A DNA stretch of 64,000 bases from Enterococcus saccharolyticus subsp. saccharolyticus (GCF_029023825.1 NZ_CP118957.1:1403501-1467500); one strand, 5' to 3'; positions 7,272 through 18,540 are shown, numbered from the stretch's first letter. Numbers and translations: made by a program. Notes: a model not told the origin generated them from the sequence alone.

Positions 7272-7333
7272 AACCCATTCCTCCTAACCTTAGTTTAAAG
7301 GTTTATCACTACCTATAATGTTCAATCCTTTCA

Positions 7334-10300
7334 TCAATCCGTTGTGAATTTCCCAGGCTCTTCTGCAACTCTGTCGGACCAGATAACTTCTTCATAAACA
7401 TTTCCAGCCATTTTCTCTGCTTGCCTCATGACAATATTCATCGCTTTTAATGCTTGATCTGGTGGATAGTCATACTTGCTAAGAAGCCTCTTAATTACAC
7501 GTCTCATGCTCGCTCTTGCACTTTTTCGAACACTCCAATCAATGGTGATATTATTTCTTATAGCCAAAGTTAATTCATGAGCGATTTTCCTAAGCGTTTC
7601 ATCTTCCATGAGTTCTTTAACGATATCATCCGCTGTCAGTGCATCATAAAAAGCAATTTCATCGTCGCTTAGACCCAGTTCTGCCTCTTCCTCACGCATT
7701 TTTTTAATGTCATGGGCCATTCGTATAAGCTCTTCAATGACTTCAGCATTTGTAAGTGCTTGATTTCGATACTTGTTTAGAGCCTTCGTCAGCCTTTCAG
7801 AGAATTTTTCGGACTTCACAAGATTTCTCTTTTCCATGGTTTTGATGTTACCTTCTAATAGTTTCTTCAGCATTTCCACTGCTAAGTTTTTCTGTTTCAT
7901 TTCCTGAACTTCTTTTAAGAACTCTTCAGAAAGGATTGAAATCTCAGGCCTCTTGATTCCCATAGCATCAAATACATCAATAACATCTTCTGAGATGATG
8001 GAGCGTTCCAGCATTTGATGAAGTCTTGCTTCCACTTCTCTTTTTGATAGGGGTGTATTTTCTTTTTCCTTTAGTTTTACAAGGCTGGCTTTAACTGCTT
8101 TAAAATAGCTGATTTCAAGAGCCTTTTCTTTCCCTTTATCAGTTGCAGCACATAGTGCATGAGCCTTTCCTAATTCAAGAGCTGTCTTTTTAAATTCCTT
8201 TTGGTCTTCTTCTTTCTTCCCAAGTATAAAGTCCATACCACCCACAATAGTTCTCATTCTTTCCACTTGAGAGTTGCCCATATATTTTGAGTAATCATAG
8301 CCATGCATCATGTCTCTTAATATTTCCAGTTTTTCAAGCATAACAGCAACCGCAACATCGGTATCAATACCGGTATTTTGACGATCCGTATTGGTGTATT
8401 GTTTTAAGGCGCTCTTTAAACTTTCTAAAATCCCGATATAGTCAACCACTACACCGCCTGATTTCTCTTTAAAGACGCGATTAACCCTTGCAATTGCTTG
8501 CATCAGGTTATGCCCCTTCATTGGCTTGTCAATATACATGGTATGCATAGATGGCACATCAAATCCAGTGAGCCACATGTCACGAACTATCACTATTTTA
8601 AGTTCGTCACTATTGTCCTTCATACGTTTGGCCAATAAATCCCTACGCTGTTTACCTCCTAGATGCTTCTGTAGCTTTTCATTATCTGCAGCACTACCAG
8701 TCATAACAACTTTTATTTTCCCTTTATCAATATCATCATGATGCCAATCAGGTCTCAGTGCTGTTATCGCCTCATAAAGCTCAACACAGATTCTTCGACT
8801 CATACAAACAACCATGGCTTTACCATCGATGCTCTTTGCTTTTTCTTCGTAATGATTGACGATATCTTCAGCAAGCTTTTTGACTCTGTTTGGAGAACCC
8901 ACAATGGATTCCATTCTGGACCATTTGGCTCTGTTTTTATCCTTCTCAAATTCTTCCTGACCTTCTGTGATCTCTTCAAACTCATCATCAATTTTTGTCA
9001 GCTCTTCTTCATCTGTTTCCAGTTTAATAATGCGGTTTTCATAATAAATCCGAACCGTTGCTTCATCTTCTACCGCCTGGGTCATGTCATATGTATCGAT
9101 GGTATGACCAAATATGGCTACAGTAGATCGATCTTCAAGATCAATCGGTGTCCCTGTAAAGCCGATAAAAGACGCATTAGGTAGTGCATCTCTTAAGTAT
9201 TTAGCATAACCATAATTCACTTCACCGGTTTTAGAATCCACTTTGGCCTCTAATCCGTATTGGCTTCTGTGGGCTTCATCTGCGATGATGATGACATTCT
9301 TACGATCAGTGAGTACTAGCATCTCGCCATCTTCTGGTTTGAACTTTTGAATGGTGGTGAAGATAATCCCACCAGACTCTCTATCATTTAAAAGGTCATA
9401 AAGCCCATTAACCTCAGTGCTATTACCACCCACATAATTCGTTCTCTGGCTATCTGAAAGTTTTCTTACTGTTGCTTGTTTTGGAGTCTGACGCAGGATA
9501 TCTTTTGATTTAGAGAAGGTTGTGAAAAGCTGATCGTCCAGGTCATTTCTATCAGTTATAACCACGATGGTTGGATTATTCAGTTCTCTCACAAGTCCAC
9601 CGGTATAAAACACCATAGAAAAGCTCTTTCCCGAACCTTGTGTATGCCAAACAACACCGATCTTACGATCGCCGTCTTCCTTTGTCGCTTCTTTTGTTTT
9701 TTCAATCGCTTTCTTAACAGCAAAGTACTGATGATAGGCTGCTAGAATTTTAATGATGGATTTTTTATCCCCTATTCTCTTGCCTTCAAAATCCTTCTCC
9801 GCTTCTTTCGACTCCTGGAAAAGAATGAAGTTTTGAATAATATCTAATAATCTTTCTCTTTGGAACATGCCACCCAACAGCACTTCATACTGAGGCTCAG
9901 ATAAAGGTGCAATATTCTCGCCATCAACGGTTCTCCAGTTCATGAACCACTCTTCATTGGAAGTAATAGTTCCAGCTTTTGCATTGATTCCATCTGAGAT
10001 TACACAAAAAGCATTGTAATTAAATAGCGAAGGAATATCTCTCTTGTAAGTCTGAATCTGATTATAGGCACCCTCAATCCCTACATTTTCATCACTCGCA
10101 GACTTTAACTCAATGACCACAAGTGGCAGTCCATTCACAAAGACGATAAGGTCCGGTCTTCTTTCTTCATTTTCTATAATAGTAAATTGATTAACGACCA
10201 CGAATTCATTATTGCTCATATTTTCAAAGTCTATAATATAGGCTCTTTTGGTGCGAATGTGGCCACCTTCATTAAAGGATACTTCTATCCCTTCTGTCAT

Positions 10301-10588
10301 TAACTGATGAAAATATCGATTGTTTTCTTCCAGCATTGGGCTGTTGAATGTGATCAGTTGACGATAAGCATCATCAAGTGCTTCCCTTGGAATATCACGA
10401 TTGATCTTAAAGAGTGCATCTTTAACTCTATGTGAAAGGATCACCTCACGATAATCTTTTCGCTCCTCATAATCCCCACCTAAAGAGATGTCTGGACCGA
10501 AGGCATAATCGTAGCCAAGACTTTCTAATATTTCAATAGCTGCTTCTTCAAGCATCGCCTCTGTAAAAATACCATTTACACTACTCAT
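7334..10588 (-). CDS. hsdR: Type I restriction enzyme, HsdR motor/nuclease subunit
   Basis: A 1,084-residue subunit that translocates DNA and cuts it far from the recognition site. In order: an N-terminal PD-(D/E)XK nuclease ([19 protein letters not shown], about 150-170), a superfamily 2 motor with Walker A (HTQGSGKS, about 310), DEAH (about 450), FTGTP, and QAIARVNRV motif VI, then a helical C-terminus that binds the methylase core. Full length, no disruptions. The start at 10588 follows GGGAGG by 8 bases; in-frame GTG codons just upstream are less well placed. The restriction activity depends on the hsdM and hsdS products of the same operon. Confidence 0.96.
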   Translation of the reverse strand: MSSVNGIFTEAMLEEAAIEILESLGYDYAFGPDISLGGDYEERKDYREVILSHRVKDALFKINRDIPREALDDAYRQLITFNSPMLEENNRYFHQLMTEGIEVSFNEGGHIRTKRAYIIDFENMSNNEFVVVNQFTIIENEERRPDLIVFVNGLPLVVIELKSASDENVGIEGAYNQIQTYKRDIPSLFNYNAFCVISDGINAKAGTITSNEEWFMNWRTVDGENIAPLSEPQYEVLLGGMFQRERLLDIIQNFILFQESKEAEKDFEGKRIGDKKSIIKILAAYHQYFAVKKAIEKTKEATKEDGDRKIGVVWHTQGSGKSFSMVFYTGGLVRELNNPTIVVITDRNDLDDQLFTTFSKSKDILRQTPKQATVRKLSDSQRTNYVGGNSTEVNGLYDLLNDRESGGIIFTTIQKFKPEDGEMLVLTDRKNVIIIADEAHRSQYGLEAKVDSKTGEVNYGYAKYLRDALPNASFIGFTGTPIDLEDRSTVAIFGHTIDTYDMTQAVEDEATVRIYYENRIIKLETDEEELTKIDDEFEEITEGQEEFEKDKNRAKWSRMESIVGSPNRVKKLAEDIVNHYEEKAKSIDGKAMVVCMSRRICVELYEAITALRPDWHHDDIDKGKIKVVMTGSAADNEKLQKHLGGKQRRDLLAKRMKDNSDELKIVIVRDMWLTGFDVPSMHTMYIDKPMKGHNLMQAIARVNRVFKEKSGGVVVDYIGILESLKSALKQYTNTDRQNTGIDTDVAVAVMLEKLEILRDMMHGYDYSKYMGNSQVERMRTIVGGMDFILGKKEEDQKEFKKTALELGKAHALCAATDKGKEKALEISYFKAVKASLVKLKEKENTPLSKREVEARLHQMLERSIISEDVIDVFDAMGIKRPEISILSEEFLKEVQEMKQKNLAVEMLKKLLEGNIKTMEKRNLVKSEKFSERLTKALNKYRNQALTNAEVIEELIRMAHDIKKMREEEAELGLSDDEIAFYDALTADDIVKELMEDETLRKIAHELTLAIRNNITIDWSVRKSARASMRRVIKRLLSKYDYPPDQALKAMNIVMRQAEKMAGNVYEEVIWSDRVAEEPGKFTTD

Positions 10589-10673
10589 CACTACCACCTC
10601 CCAGACAATCTTTCATTTCAATTTGCATTTCCAATGCAGTTATTTGATTTATTTCTATTGTTTTATTAATCAC
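10581..10673 (-). CDS. Possible 30-residue ORF coupled to hsdR
   Basis: A GTG with GGAGG 6 bases upstream opens a 30-codon frame ([18 protein letters not shown]...) whose TAG overlaps the first codons of hsdR, and the hsdR ribosome site lies inside it. It could be a tiny protein or a translational-coupling leader. No homology is recognised. Coding status rests on the ribosome site and overlap alone. Confidence 0.35.
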   Translation of the reverse strand: MINKTIEINQITALEMQIEMKDCLGGGSDE

Positions 10674-10719
10674 CCCGCACCTCCACTTCTCCATTCATCT
10701 AACTAATCTTTAATGCGTA

Positions 10720-10923
10720 CTATTTGAACAGCTTTTTTAGTGTCTTGAATATATCAAAGGATGTCCGATTGTATACTTTGTTGTAAACTGCTTTCTTAGG
10801 ATTCCTCAGAAATCTATATCCCCTAGGCATCTTTATTCCTGCTCGGTGCACAACCTGTCTTTTGATGCTGGTTCTTGCAGAGATTCTTCTCTTTAAACTA
10901 GGTTTTCTAAAGCCAAACTTCAT
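10720..10923 (-). CDS. 67-residue strongly basic protein between hsdS and hsdR
   Basis: A small, very basic protein, with about a third Lys/Arg: FGFRKPSLKRRISARTS at the N-terminus and PKKAVYNKVYNRTSFD near the C-terminus. Its ATG overlaps the hsdS stop by four bases (ATGA), so it is translated with hsdS. I recall similar basic peptides in phage or mobile DNA of Firmicutes but cannot name a family. A nucleic-acid-binding accessory or anti-restriction-type factor is conceivable; nothing in the sequence decides this. Confidence 0.7.
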   Translation of the reverse strand: MKFGFRKPSLKRRISARTSIKRQVVHRAGIKMPRGYRFLRNPKKAVYNKVYNRTSFDIFKTLKKLFK

Positions 10924-12164
10924 GATACGTCACCTTCCTCATTAAGTGGAACCCTGATTTCTCCGGACATAAGTTTGGGGAGGAGAGAGTCCCTTATTTT
11001 TATCAAGCTTTCTGTTTCTTCCTGCTTATTATTAATAAGTTCATACATATCGATAAACTTCTTTTCAAAATTTTTAAATATCTCTCTATTCGTTGGAAAA
11101 ACTAGCTTTAGTTTCTTCACTTCGTCAAGAGTTACATATTCTTGTACAGAAGCTTTTTTTATCCCATGATACTGAGATTGAAAAAAATCTGACTTCAAAG
11201 TAAAATAAAAAAATTGAAATGATACATCTTTAGTTTTAAAGTTTATAAAATTGTAGTGTACTGCAATTGGTAAATCTCGTTTGCGAATCACAGCAACTAG
11301 ACCGAGTGTTCCAATTCTTGATATAAGAACATCATTTTCTTCTGGCACCCAGCTCTTATGAACATTTTCAAAATCTTCTTTTGAAATATATTTCACATCT
11401 GTAACATCAATATGCCCCTTATTGATATTCCTTACATTCAAGAATGGAATTCCAAGATCAATTCTTTTAGGTTGATAGTTCGTACCTGGTTTTATATGTC
11501 TACACAACGAATCTATTTGCACTACTTCCCACCCCTTAGGAATCATCCCAAGCTCACTTTCAACCATCTCGCCGCCACTAGACTTATATGGTTCTCCGTC
11601 TTCATTGGGAAATTCGAAATCTACGAACCATTGCTTGAAAATTGTCTGTGCCATATTCTCAAGGGTTCTGTTTATTTGGTTGTTGACTTCGATTTTATCG
11701 TCCAGAGTTGAGAGGATATGGGCGATGGCTTTTTGTTCTTCTAATGGCGGCAAAACCATTCTTATACTATTTAGATTTGCTTTATTTAATTTTGGTTGTG
11801 CCGAACCAGTGATATACCCTGATAAATCCGATTTGTTCAAGAAATACTTAATATATCTGATATCTGAATTCTCATTTGATCTAAGTATATGAGCATGATT
11901 ATTCACCCAAAATTGTTCTTGGTTTTTAGTCAATCGTGCAATATCTTCGTTTCTTGTCTCCAAGTTTGCTCCGTCTTCAGCAACTAATAAATACTGCCCT
12001 TCAAAAATAAACTTATCAATAAAATCTATTACTCCTTGGGCTCCATAATATGGATACTTACCTTGCCTTAATTCTCTTTCTTTACTTGATAGTGGTACCC
12101 GTTTTGAATTGTAATTTATGGTTACATCTTCTAGTTTATACTCTCTCCATTCACTAAAACTCAT
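10920..12164 (-). CDS. hsdS: Type I restriction enzyme, HsdS specificity subunit
   Basis: A 414-residue DNA-recognition subunit with two target recognition domains (about 1-150 and 200-345) separated by conserved helical spacers ([20 protein letters not shown] and [14 protein letters not shown]-like region; second repeat near [19 protein letters not shown]). The two half-repeats are both present, so a bipartite recognition site is expected. The ATG at 12164 ([10 protein letters not shown]) is chosen because GGAGG lies 8 bases before it; it overlaps the hsdM end by 11 bases. No inverted spare hsdS copies or recombinase are nearby, so phase switching is not indicated. Confidence 0.95.
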   Translation of the reverse strand: MSFSEWREYKLEDVTINYNSKRVPLSSKERELRQGKYPYYGAQGVIDFIDKFIFEGQYLLVAEDGANLETRNEDIARLTKNQEQFWVNNHAHILRSNENSDIRYIKYFLNKSDLSGYITGSAQPKLNKANLNSIRMVLPPLEEQKAIAHILSTLDDKIEVNNQINRTLENMAQTIFKQWFVDFEFPNEDGEPYKSSGGEMVESELGMIPKGWEVVQIDSLCRHIKPGTNYQPKRIDLGIPFLNVRNINKGHIDVTDVKYISKEDFENVHKSWVPEENDVLISRIGTLGLVAVIRKRDLPIAVHYNFINFKTKDVSFQFFYFTLKSDFFQSQYHGIKKASVQEYVTLDEVKKLKLVFPTNREIFKNFEKKFIDMYELINNKQEETESLIKIRDSLLPKLMSGEIRVPLNEEGDVS

Positions 12165-13677
12165 AGCCAATACCTCCAAGATTCTTTCTGATCTCATCTT
12201 CTAACTTTCGGGATTTAGCAAAGAGTTCTGCCAACTCAGCTGTCATATTTTCCATTTTTTCATCAAATGGGATGCCGTCATCTTCCACATCTTCAATTCC
12301 AACATATCTTCCTGGGGTTAACACATATTCATGCTCTCTGATGTCTTCGATACTAGCGGACTTACAGAAACCCTTGATATCTTCATACTCCCCATCGATA
12401 TTTCGCCATTCATGATAGGTTTCAGAAATCTTACTAATATCTTCCTCTGTTAGCTCTCTGTGTCTTCTATCTATCATTTCTCCCAATTGTCGTGCATCAA
12501 TAAAGAGGACTTCGTGTTCTCTTGATCTGTACTTCGGATTATCCTTCTTGTTTCTGTTAAGTATCCATAGCGATACGGGAATACCTGTAGAATAGAACAG
12601 TTTATCGGGAAGAGCTACTATAGCATCGACCATATCCCCTTCCAATAAATTCTTCCGAATTTCACCTTCGTTTGAAGTGTTCGTGCTTAGTGATCCATTA
12701 GCAAGAACAATTCCTGCGCTACCATTAGGTGCAAGATGATAAACCATATGCTGAAGCCATGCATAGTTGGCATTTCCTGCAGGTGGAATACCAAATTTCC
12801 ATCTCACATCATCTGTAAGTTGATTGCCACCCCAATCACTAATATTAAATGGCGGATTAGCAAGGATGAAGTCTGCTTTTAATGTTTTATGGAGATCGTG
12901 ATGGAAAGTATCATCATGGTGTGGTCCTAGATTTGCATCAAGTCCTCTGATAGCTAGGTTCATCTTGCAAAGCTTCCATGTGGTTGAATTCATTTCCTGA
13001 CCATAGATGGATAGGTTTTCAACCCTCCCTTGATGATCTTCCACAAACTTTTCACTTTGCACAAACATACCACCCGAACCACAGCAAGGGTCATAAACTC
13101 TGCCTTGGTATGGCTCAATCATGTCAACCAAGGTCTTAACAACGCTAGTAGGGGTGTAGAATTCTCCACCGCCTTTTCCTTCAACACTGGCAAACTGTCC
13201 AAGGAAGTACTCATACACTCTACCCAGTAAGTCCTTTTCTCCATTTTGATGAAGCTTTATCGTTGAAATTAAGTCAATCAGTTCTCCCAGTCTTCTCTTA
13301 TCAATTTCGGGTCTTGCATAACGCTTATCCAGTACACCCTTTAGGGATGTATTCTCTTTTTCAATAAGAATCATGGCATCATCAATAAACTGACCGATTT
13401 TGGGATCTTTTGCATTATCCTTGATAAAAGACCATCTCGCTTCTTTAGGAACCCAGAAGATGTTCTCTGCTTCGTATTCATCTCGGTCTTCTTCAAAGCC
13501 TGCACCTTCTTCAATAAGTGCGTCAAATTTTGTTTCGAATTTATCGGATATGTACTTCAAGAAGATAAGCCCCAGTACCACGTGTTTATATTCACTGGCA
13601 TCCATACTGCCTCTTAATTTATCAGCCGCTTTCCAAAGCGTTTCTTCAAATCCAATGTTTCCTGTGTTCTCAGTCAT
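12154..13677 (-). CDS. hsdM: Type I restriction enzyme, HsdM methyltransferase subunit
   Basis: A 507-residue N6-adenine methyltransferase subunit. An N-terminal helical bundle ([19 protein letters not shown]) is followed by the catalytic domain with FYTP, the SAM motif [13 protein letters not shown], and the catalytic NPPF motif (in [12 protein letters not shown]). The ATG at 13677 follows GGAGGG by about 8 bases and gives the usual start [15 protein letters not shown]; the longer upstream frame overlaps the regulator gene and is not used. It is intact and lies 19 bases after the XRE regulator. Confidence 0.96.
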   Translation of the reverse strand: MTENTGNIGFEETLWKAADKLRGSMDASEYKHVVLGLIFLKYISDKFETKFDALIEEGAGFEEDRDEYEAENIFWVPKEARWSFIKDNAKDPKIGQFIDDAMILIEKENTSLKGVLDKRYARPEIDKRRLGELIDLISTIKLHQNGEKDLLGRVYEYFLGQFASVEGKGGGEFYTPTSVVKTLVDMIEPYQGRVYDPCCGSGGMFVQSEKFVEDHQGRVENLSIYGQEMNSTTWKLCKMNLAIRGLDANLGPHHDDTFHHDLHKTLKADFILANPPFNISDWGGNQLTDDVRWKFGIPPAGNANYAWLQHMVYHLAPNGSAGIVLANGSLSTNTSNEGEIRKNLLEGDMVDAIVALPDKLFYSTGIPVSLWILNRNKKDNPKYRSREHEVLFIDARQLGEMIDRRHRELTEEDISKISETYHEWRNIDGEYEDIKGFCKSASIEDIREHEYVLTPGRYVGIEDVEDDGIPFDEKMENMTAELAELFAKSRKLEDEIRKNLGGIGYEF

Positions 13678-13696
13678 TAATATTCCCTCCAAATGT

Positions 13697-14290
13697 TTAA
13701 TAGTTATGATCATCAAAGACTTCAAATATTTCACCTTCAAAGCCTTCTTGTTCTGGTTCGCTACTTACCCAATCAGGTAAGACTTCGTAATAGTGTGCCA
13801 ACGCTTCAATCGTTTTGTGTAAAACAGATTCATGCTGGACTTTTTCAAGTAGTTCTACGATGAGTTTATAGGTCTCTAAGTATGGATTATTATCTACTAT
13901 ATCCATTGCGGCCTTAAATCTTGATACCAATTTCGCTTTTTCAATATCTCGTTCGATGGCATTCATTTCTTCTTTATCGTAAATGGGAACTTCAACGAGA
14001 TCATTCATCTCACCCAAAGAAAACTGCTGCTCTTGCCTTTTGATTACAGGCTTAAGCTCTCTTTTCAGCTTTTCCTTCTGAATCTCCAACTGATCAATTT
14101 CTGTAAGCTCACGTCCAAAATAGGACTGATCAATTCCAAAAAGTTCTTCTAAAATCGGTAGATATTTTTTTGGAATGTTCTGTCGCCCTTTCACCCACAT
14201 GTTTATATTTTGTTTTTTAATACCAAGTTTTTCTGCAAGTTCTATATGCTGAAGATTAAAGAGGTTTAAAATGTACTCTAATCCAATCAA
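13697..14290 (-). CDS. XRE-type regulator of the restriction operon
   Basis: A 197-residue protein with an N-terminal helix-turn-helix ([19 protein letters not shown], about residues 17-36), a charged coiled middle and a helical C-terminal domain. The start is a TTG at 14290, 7 bases after AGGAGG; the upstream in-frame ATG at 14323 lies without a ribosome site. It is the first gene of the operon and is followed 19 bases later by hsdM. The inverted repeat overlapping the operon -35 box is its likely operator, so it probably tunes restriction-modification expression, as control proteins do. The target is inferred. Confidence 0.8.
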   Translation of the reverse strand: MIGLEYILNLFNLQHIELAEKLGIKKQNINMWVKGRQNIPKKYLPILEELFGIDQSYFGRELTEIDQLEIQKEKLKRELKPVIKRQEQQFSLGEMNDLVEVPIYDKEEMNAIERDIEKAKLVSRFKAAMDIVDNNPYLETYKLIVELLEKVQHESVLHKTIEALAHYYEVLPDWVSSEPEQEGFEGEIFEVFDDHNY

Positions 14291-14333
14291 GTGCTCACCT
14301 CCTGGTGCAGGGCAATGTTCCAACTTAATATTT

Positions 14334-14365
14334 ATTATAATTCATTTTATTGACTGGGTCAATAA
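14334..14365 (-). promoter_or_regulatory. Promoter and probable operator of the restriction operon
   Basis: TTGACC (14357-14362) and TATAAT (14334-14339) are 17 bases apart on the minus strand, a near-consensus promoter. An inverted repeat TTATTGAC/GTCAATAA with a 3-base centre (14347-14365) covers the -35 box, placing a bound dimer across the polymerase site. Confidence 0.8.
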
Positions 14366-14511
14366 CTAATGTAAATGTTTTCTATTCTTTTGACACTAAT
14401 TCTATCCACTCATTACATTTTTGACATCTATTTTGTCAACTCACAAGCCCTAAAGTAAATCTAACCAATCAACCCTACACTTTGCTAGTTTTAGATAAGT
14501 TCCCACATAAT

Positions 14512-14559
14512 AAAAAACCGTGATTCTCCTCCAGCTTAAAGCCAGATTTCAAATCACGG
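14512..14559 (-). terminator. Terminator of rlmCD
   Basis: CCGTGATT/AATCACGG arms followed on the minus strand by TTTTTT, about 30 bases beyond the rlmCD stop. The stretch between this hairpin and the restriction promoter (14366-14511) shows no gene. Confidence 0.85.
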
Positions 14560-14590
14560 AAAGTGCTTATTTACACACGTTTCTGTACTT

Positions 14591-15964
14591 TTACTTTTCT
14601 ATCCTTGACATCAATACTACCGTCTCAACATGCGTCGTTTGAGGGAATAAATCTACTGGTTGTACGGTATCAGTCGTATAACCTAATTCTGCAAAGTGTG
14701 TTAAGTCACGCGCCATTGTAGCTGGGTTACAAGAGATATAAACGATTTTTTCTGGTTTCATATCGCAAGCTGCTTGGATGAAAGTTTGATCTAAGCCTTT
14801 ACGTGGTGGATCTACAAAGATAACATTTGGTGCGATGTCTTCTTTTGCCCATTGTGGCATCACTTTTTCTGCACGTCCAACTAGATAGGTCGCATTGTCA
14901 ATAGCATTTAATTTGGCATTATCACGTGCATCATCGACTGCTTCGCTAATTGTTTCCATTCCATACACGTGGTCTACTTTATCGGCAATTGATAAACCAA
15001 TGGTGCCGATTCCAGCATAAGCGTCAATCACTACGTCTGTTGCTTTTAAATCAGCTAATTCAATTGCTTTTTGGTAAAGAACTTCTGTTTGTTTCGTGTT
15101 TACTTGGTAGAAAGATTTAGCAGAAATATGGAATTTTTTCCCTAATAATTCATCTTCAATATACCCTTTTCCAAATAAAACTTTTTCTTCTTTCCCTAAA
15201 ATCACGTTTGTTTTTTCTTCATTAACATTTTGGACAACTGAAACAACTTCTGGTAATTCGTCATGAATGACTTGAGCGATTTCTTTTCCTTTAAAGAATT
15301 TAGCTTTTCGCGTTACCAAAACAACCATCATTTCATGAGAATAGTGACCACGACGAATCACGATATGTCGCATAAATCCTTCGTTAAATTCTTCGTTATA
15401 CGCTTTGATATTGAAGCGTTGTAAAATGTTGCGAACAGTAACTATCGCCGCATCAATTGCTGGGTCTTGGATAAAAAAGTCTTCGATTGGAACTAATTGA
15501 TGACTGTTTTTACGATAAAAGCCTGTAGCTAATTGACCATCGATTTTACGAACTGGAATTTGTGCTTTATTGCGATAAGCATAAGGTGCTTCCATTCCTA
15601 AAGTTGGTAAAACAGTAATTTCAGGCATTTTAGCGACTTTAGTTAACACATTTTGGACTTGTTGTTGTTTAAATTCTAATTGTTTTTCATAACGTAAATG
15701 ACTTAATGGTGCAATCCCTGTTCGTAGCAAATCCTCATTTTCAACTGTTTGACGATCTGGACTAGGCTTTAAAATTTCCATGACTTTACCAAAACCAAAT
15801 TTATTGCCAACTTTTAAAATTTTTACTCGCACTTCTTCTTCTGGCAAGGCATTTTCAATAAAAATAGGATAGCCGTCAACTTTTGCGATGCCCATTCCCT
15901 CATGTGATAAATCGATGATTGTTGCTTCGATTTGTTGATTTTTCGTTACTGGATATTGTTTCAT
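14591..15964 (-). CDS. rlmD: 23S rRNA (uracil-C5)-methyltransferase, RlmCD/RumA family
   Basis: A 457-residue SAM-dependent enzyme that methylates uridines of 23S rRNA; Gram-positive homologues often modify two sites. An N-terminal TRAM domain (about 5-60) precedes the SAM-binding core (DAYAGIGTIGLSIA), FVDPPRKGLD, and the catalytic cysteine loop ISCNPATMARD. The region where RumA carries its four cluster cysteines instead reads TGIAPLSHLRYEKQ, so no iron-sulfur cluster is expected, as in many Firmicute homologues. It is the terminal gene of the housekeeping block. Confidence 0.92.
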   Translation of the reverse strand: MKQYPVTKNQQIEATIIDLSHEGMGIAKVDGYPIFIENALPEEEVRVKILKVGNKFGFGKVMEILKPSPDRQTVENEDLLRTGIAPLSHLRYEKQLEFKQQQVQNVLTKVAKMPEITVLPTLGMEAPYAYRNKAQIPVRKIDGQLATGFYRKNSHQLVPIEDFFIQDPAIDAAIVTVRNILQRFNIKAYNEEFNEGFMRHIVIRRGHYSHEMMVVLVTRKAKFFKGKEIAQVIHDELPEVVSVVQNVNEEKTNVILGKEEKVLFGKGYIEDELLGKKFHISAKSFYQVNTKQTEVLYQKAIELADLKATDVVIDAYAGIGTIGLSIADKVDHVYGMETISEAVDDARDNAKLNAIDNATYLVGRAEKVMPQWAKEDIAPNVIFVDPPRKGLDQTFIQAACDMKPEKIVYISCNPATMARDLTHFAELGYTTDTVQPVDLFPQTTHVETVVLMSRIEK

Positions 15965-16014
15965 TCTTTTTCTCCTTCATATTTAAGCTTTTCTACACTT
16001 ACTCACAACTTTAA

Positions 16015-16048
16015 AAAACTAGAACATTCTAAAAAACGTTCTAGTTTT
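16015..16048 (-). terminator. Terminator of the gatCAB-dgkB operon
   Basis: Hairpin with AAAACTAGAAC/GTTCTAGTTTT arms directly behind the dgkB stop; T-rich on both exits. Confidence 0.8.
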
Positions 16049-16060
16049 AAAGTTTATCAT

Positions 16061-17098
16061 CTATTCTTTTTCATCTGCGATCTGGCCATCACCGTCAATA
16101 TCTTCGTCGTTTAAACGTTCAACTTCAAGAATTAATTCTTTACTAATCACGTCAAATGGATCGATTGCACCGGTCACAGATTCATCTGGGATTTGATCGA
16201 CATTGGCATAAAACTCGATATGCTGATGAAGATTTTCAAATTGCATGGGTGCATCACCACCATATTCACCATCTAAATTAATCATTAAACGTTCATTCGT
16301 ATCCGATGTTGACACTTCTAAGAACGAGGTTTTGGTATAAATAATTCTGGGATCATTGACGTGTTTCCCTTTATTCAACATTAAACCAACTAGATGAACA
16401 ATTTCAAAAATATTTGCTGTTTTAACAATAATTAATGAAAATTTACCATCATCTAATTTTGCATCTGGAACAATTTGTTCAAAACCACCCACAGAATTCG
16501 TTAAACCAAGGAAAAACATAGACGCATTGCCATTGTATTCACCAGTATCGTATTTAAAATGCATATTAATTGGTTTAATACGTGGTAATAATTCGGCACC
16601 TTTAGCTAAATATGCTAAATAGCCAAAAATACTTTTTAGCTCAGAAGGAACATCATAAGTCAGTTCAGTCAAATGCCCACCAGCTGCGATATTAATAAAA
16701 TACGAGTTTGGTGTCTTACCAATGTCCATTTTAACTGTCTGGTTTTTCAAAATAACTTCTGTCGCAGCTTTAATATTATCGCGCGGTATCTTTAATGCCC
16801 GGGCATAATCATTGGTCGTACCACCAGGAATAATGGCCATTTTAGGACGTTTTTCCAAAGGAGCAATACCATTAACTACTTCGTTAATGGTACCGTCTCC
16901 TCCAGCAGCGACGACCAAATCAAAACCAGCTTCTCCAGCTCTTCTTGCTTCGTCTCTAGCAGAAAATGGAGTGGGGGTTGTTGCAAATGCACTTGCCTCA
17001 TAACCAGCTTTTTCTAAAACATCTAATATATCTGCTAGACTTTTTTTCACCAATTCTTTTCCTGAAGTGGGGTTATAAATGACGCGTGCTCTTTTCAT
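16061..17098 (-). CDS. dgkB: Diacylglycerol kinase, DgkB/YegS family
   Basis: A 345-residue soluble lipid kinase that phosphorylates diacylglycerol to phosphatidic acid, returning lipoteichoic-acid by-product to phospholipid synthesis. The nucleotide site GGDGTINEVVNG (about 67-78) and GTTNDYARAL are intact; the C-terminal beta domain contains LDDGKFSLIIV. The C-terminus has an acidic tail. Start supported by AGAGGG. It lies 11 bases behind gatB and probably shares the gatCAB transcript. Confidence 0.92.
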   Translation of the reverse strand: MKRARVIYNPTSGKELVKKSLADILDVLEKAGYEASAFATTPTPFSARDEARRAGEAGFDLVVAAGGDGTINEVVNGIAPLEKRPKMAIIPGGTTNDYARALKIPRDNIKAATEVILKNQTVKMDIGKTPNSYFINIAAGGHLTELTYDVPSELKSIFGYLAYLAKGAELLPRIKPINMHFKYDTGEYNGNASMFFLGLTNSVGGFEQIVPDAKLDDGKFSLIIVKTANIFEIVHLVGLMLNKGKHVNDPRIIYTKTSFLEVSTSDTNERLMINLDGEYGGDAPMQFENLHQHIEFYANVDQIPDESVTGAIDPFDVISKELILEVERLNDEDIDGDGQIADEKE

Positions 17099-17109
17099 TA
17101 CATTCCCTC

Positions 17110-18540
17110 TTATCGTTTTGCTAATTCTTCTTTTAACAATTTATTCACAACGCCTGGGTTCGCTTGTCCTTTAGTTGCTTTCATAATTTGACCAACTAAG
17201 AAACCAACTGCACGATCTTTTCCGTTTTTAAAGTCATCAACGGATTGTTGGTTATTATCCAACACTTCATTAATGATTGGTAATAACTGTGCAGGATCAG
17301 ATAATTGAACCAAACCTTTTGCTTCAACTACTTCTTTTGCATCGCCACCATTTGTAATTAACTCACGGAAAACTTTTTTCGCAATTTTAGAACTAATCGT
17401 TCCATCAGCGACTAATGTAATCATACCAGCTAAATTACTTGGCGTTAATTTTGTTTCAGGTAATTCTAATTTTTCGCTATTTAAGTAGGCTGATACTTCG
17501 CCCATTAACCAGTTTGATGCTTGTTTTGCATCAGCACCTGCAGCAACTGTTTGATCAAAGAAATCAGACATTTCTTTGGTTAACGTCAAGACCATGGCAT
17601 CGTATTCTGGTAAACCTAAATCGTTCATATAACGTGCACGACGAGATTGTGGCATTTCTGGTAATGTTTCACGAACACGTTCAATCCATTCGTCATCAAT
17701 CGCAAAACGAGGAATATCTGGTTCTGGGAAGTAACGATAGTCAGATGAACCCTCTTTCACACGCATTAAAGCTGTTTTGTTCGTTGTTTCATCAAAACGA
17801 CGTGTTTCTTGTTGGATTTCGCCACCTGAAAGCAAGACTTTTGCTTGACGTTTTTCTTCAAAAGCCAAACCTTTTTTAACAAAGTTCATCGAGTTTAAGT
17901 TTTTCAACTCTGTTTTTGTTCCGAATTCTTCTTGCCCATAAGGACGCAAAGAGATATTTGCGTCACAACGCATAGAGCCTTCTTCCATCTTCACATCAGA
18001 AACTTCTGTAAACAAGATAATTGAACGTAGGGCTTCTAAATACGCATACGCTTCTTCTGGTGAACGCATATCGGCTTCAGAAACGATTTCGATTAGCGGT
18101 GTGCCTTGACGGTTCAAGTCAACATGTGAATAGCCACCAATTCCGTGCATGTTTTTACCAGCATCTTCTTCTAAATGAACACGTTCGATACGGATTTTTT
18201 TCTTTTTACCTTCTACTTCAATTTCAATCCAACCGTCATGACCAATTGGTTGATCGAATTGAGAAATTTGGTAAGCTTTTGGATTATCTGGATAGAAGTA
18301 GTTTTTACGGTCAAAATGGGTATCTTTTGAGATTTCACAGTTTAATGCAAGAGCTGCTTTCATACCAAATTCTAACGCTGTTTGATTCATTACTGGTAAC
18401 ACACCTGGATAACCCCAGTCAATAATATGTGTGTTGCTATTTGGTTCTGCTCCAAAATGTGCTGGAGCAGGCGAGAAAATTTTTGAGTTTGTTTTTAATT
18501 CTACGTGGACTTCAAGCCCAATGACTGTTTCGAAGTTCAT
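17110..18540 (-). CDS. gatB: Asp-tRNA(Asn)/Glu-tRNA(Gln) amidotransferase subunit B
   Basis: The 476-residue tRNA-binding kinase subunit of GatCAB, which activates mischarged Glu-tRNA(Gln) (or Asp-tRNA(Asn)) for amidation. The N-terminus [20 protein letters not shown] is the family signature; [17 protein letters not shown] and the C-terminal YqeY-like helical domain (ending [16 protein letters not shown]) are present. The ATG overlaps the gatA stop by one base. Confidence 0.97.
   Translation of the reverse strand: MNFETVIGLEVHVELKTNSKIFSPAPAHFGAEPNSNTHIIDWGYPGVLPVMNQTALEFGMKAALALNCEISKDTHFDRKNYFYPDNPKAYQISQFDQPIGHDGWIEIEVEGKKKKIRIERVHLEEDAGKNMHGIGGYSHVDLNRQGTPLIEIVSEADMRSPEEAYAYLEALRSIILFTEVSDVKMEEGSMRCDANISLRPYGQEEFGTKTELKNLNSMNFVKKGLAFEEKRQAKVLLSGGEIQQETRRFDETTNKTALMRVKEGSSDYRYFPEPDIPRFAIDDEWIERVRETLPEMPQSRRARYMNDLGLPEYDAMVLTLTKEMSDFFDQTVAAGADAKQASNWLMGEVSAYLNSEKLELPETKLTPSNLAGMITLVADGTISSKIAKKVFRELITNGGDAKEVVEAKGLVQLSDPAQLLPIINEVLDNNQQSVDDFKNGKDRAVGFLVGQIMKATKGQANPGVVNKLLKEELAKR

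Noticed and set aside
8738-9184. Plus-strand ORF of 148 codons inside hsdR
   Set aside because: Antisense shadow of the conserved helicase region; no ribosome site or plausible protein.
10920-12164. Phase-variable hsdS shuffling
   Set aside because: There is a single complete hsdS, with no silent hsdS cassettes, inverted repeats or recombinase gene nearby.
14366-14511. Possible attachment site or tRNA at the edge of the accessory region
   Set aside because: No tRNA-like fold, integrase gene or matching direct repeat was found in the window.
17439-17879. Plus-strand ORF of 146 codons inside gatB
   Set aside because: Antisense to a full, conserved gatB; composition follows the shadow frame.
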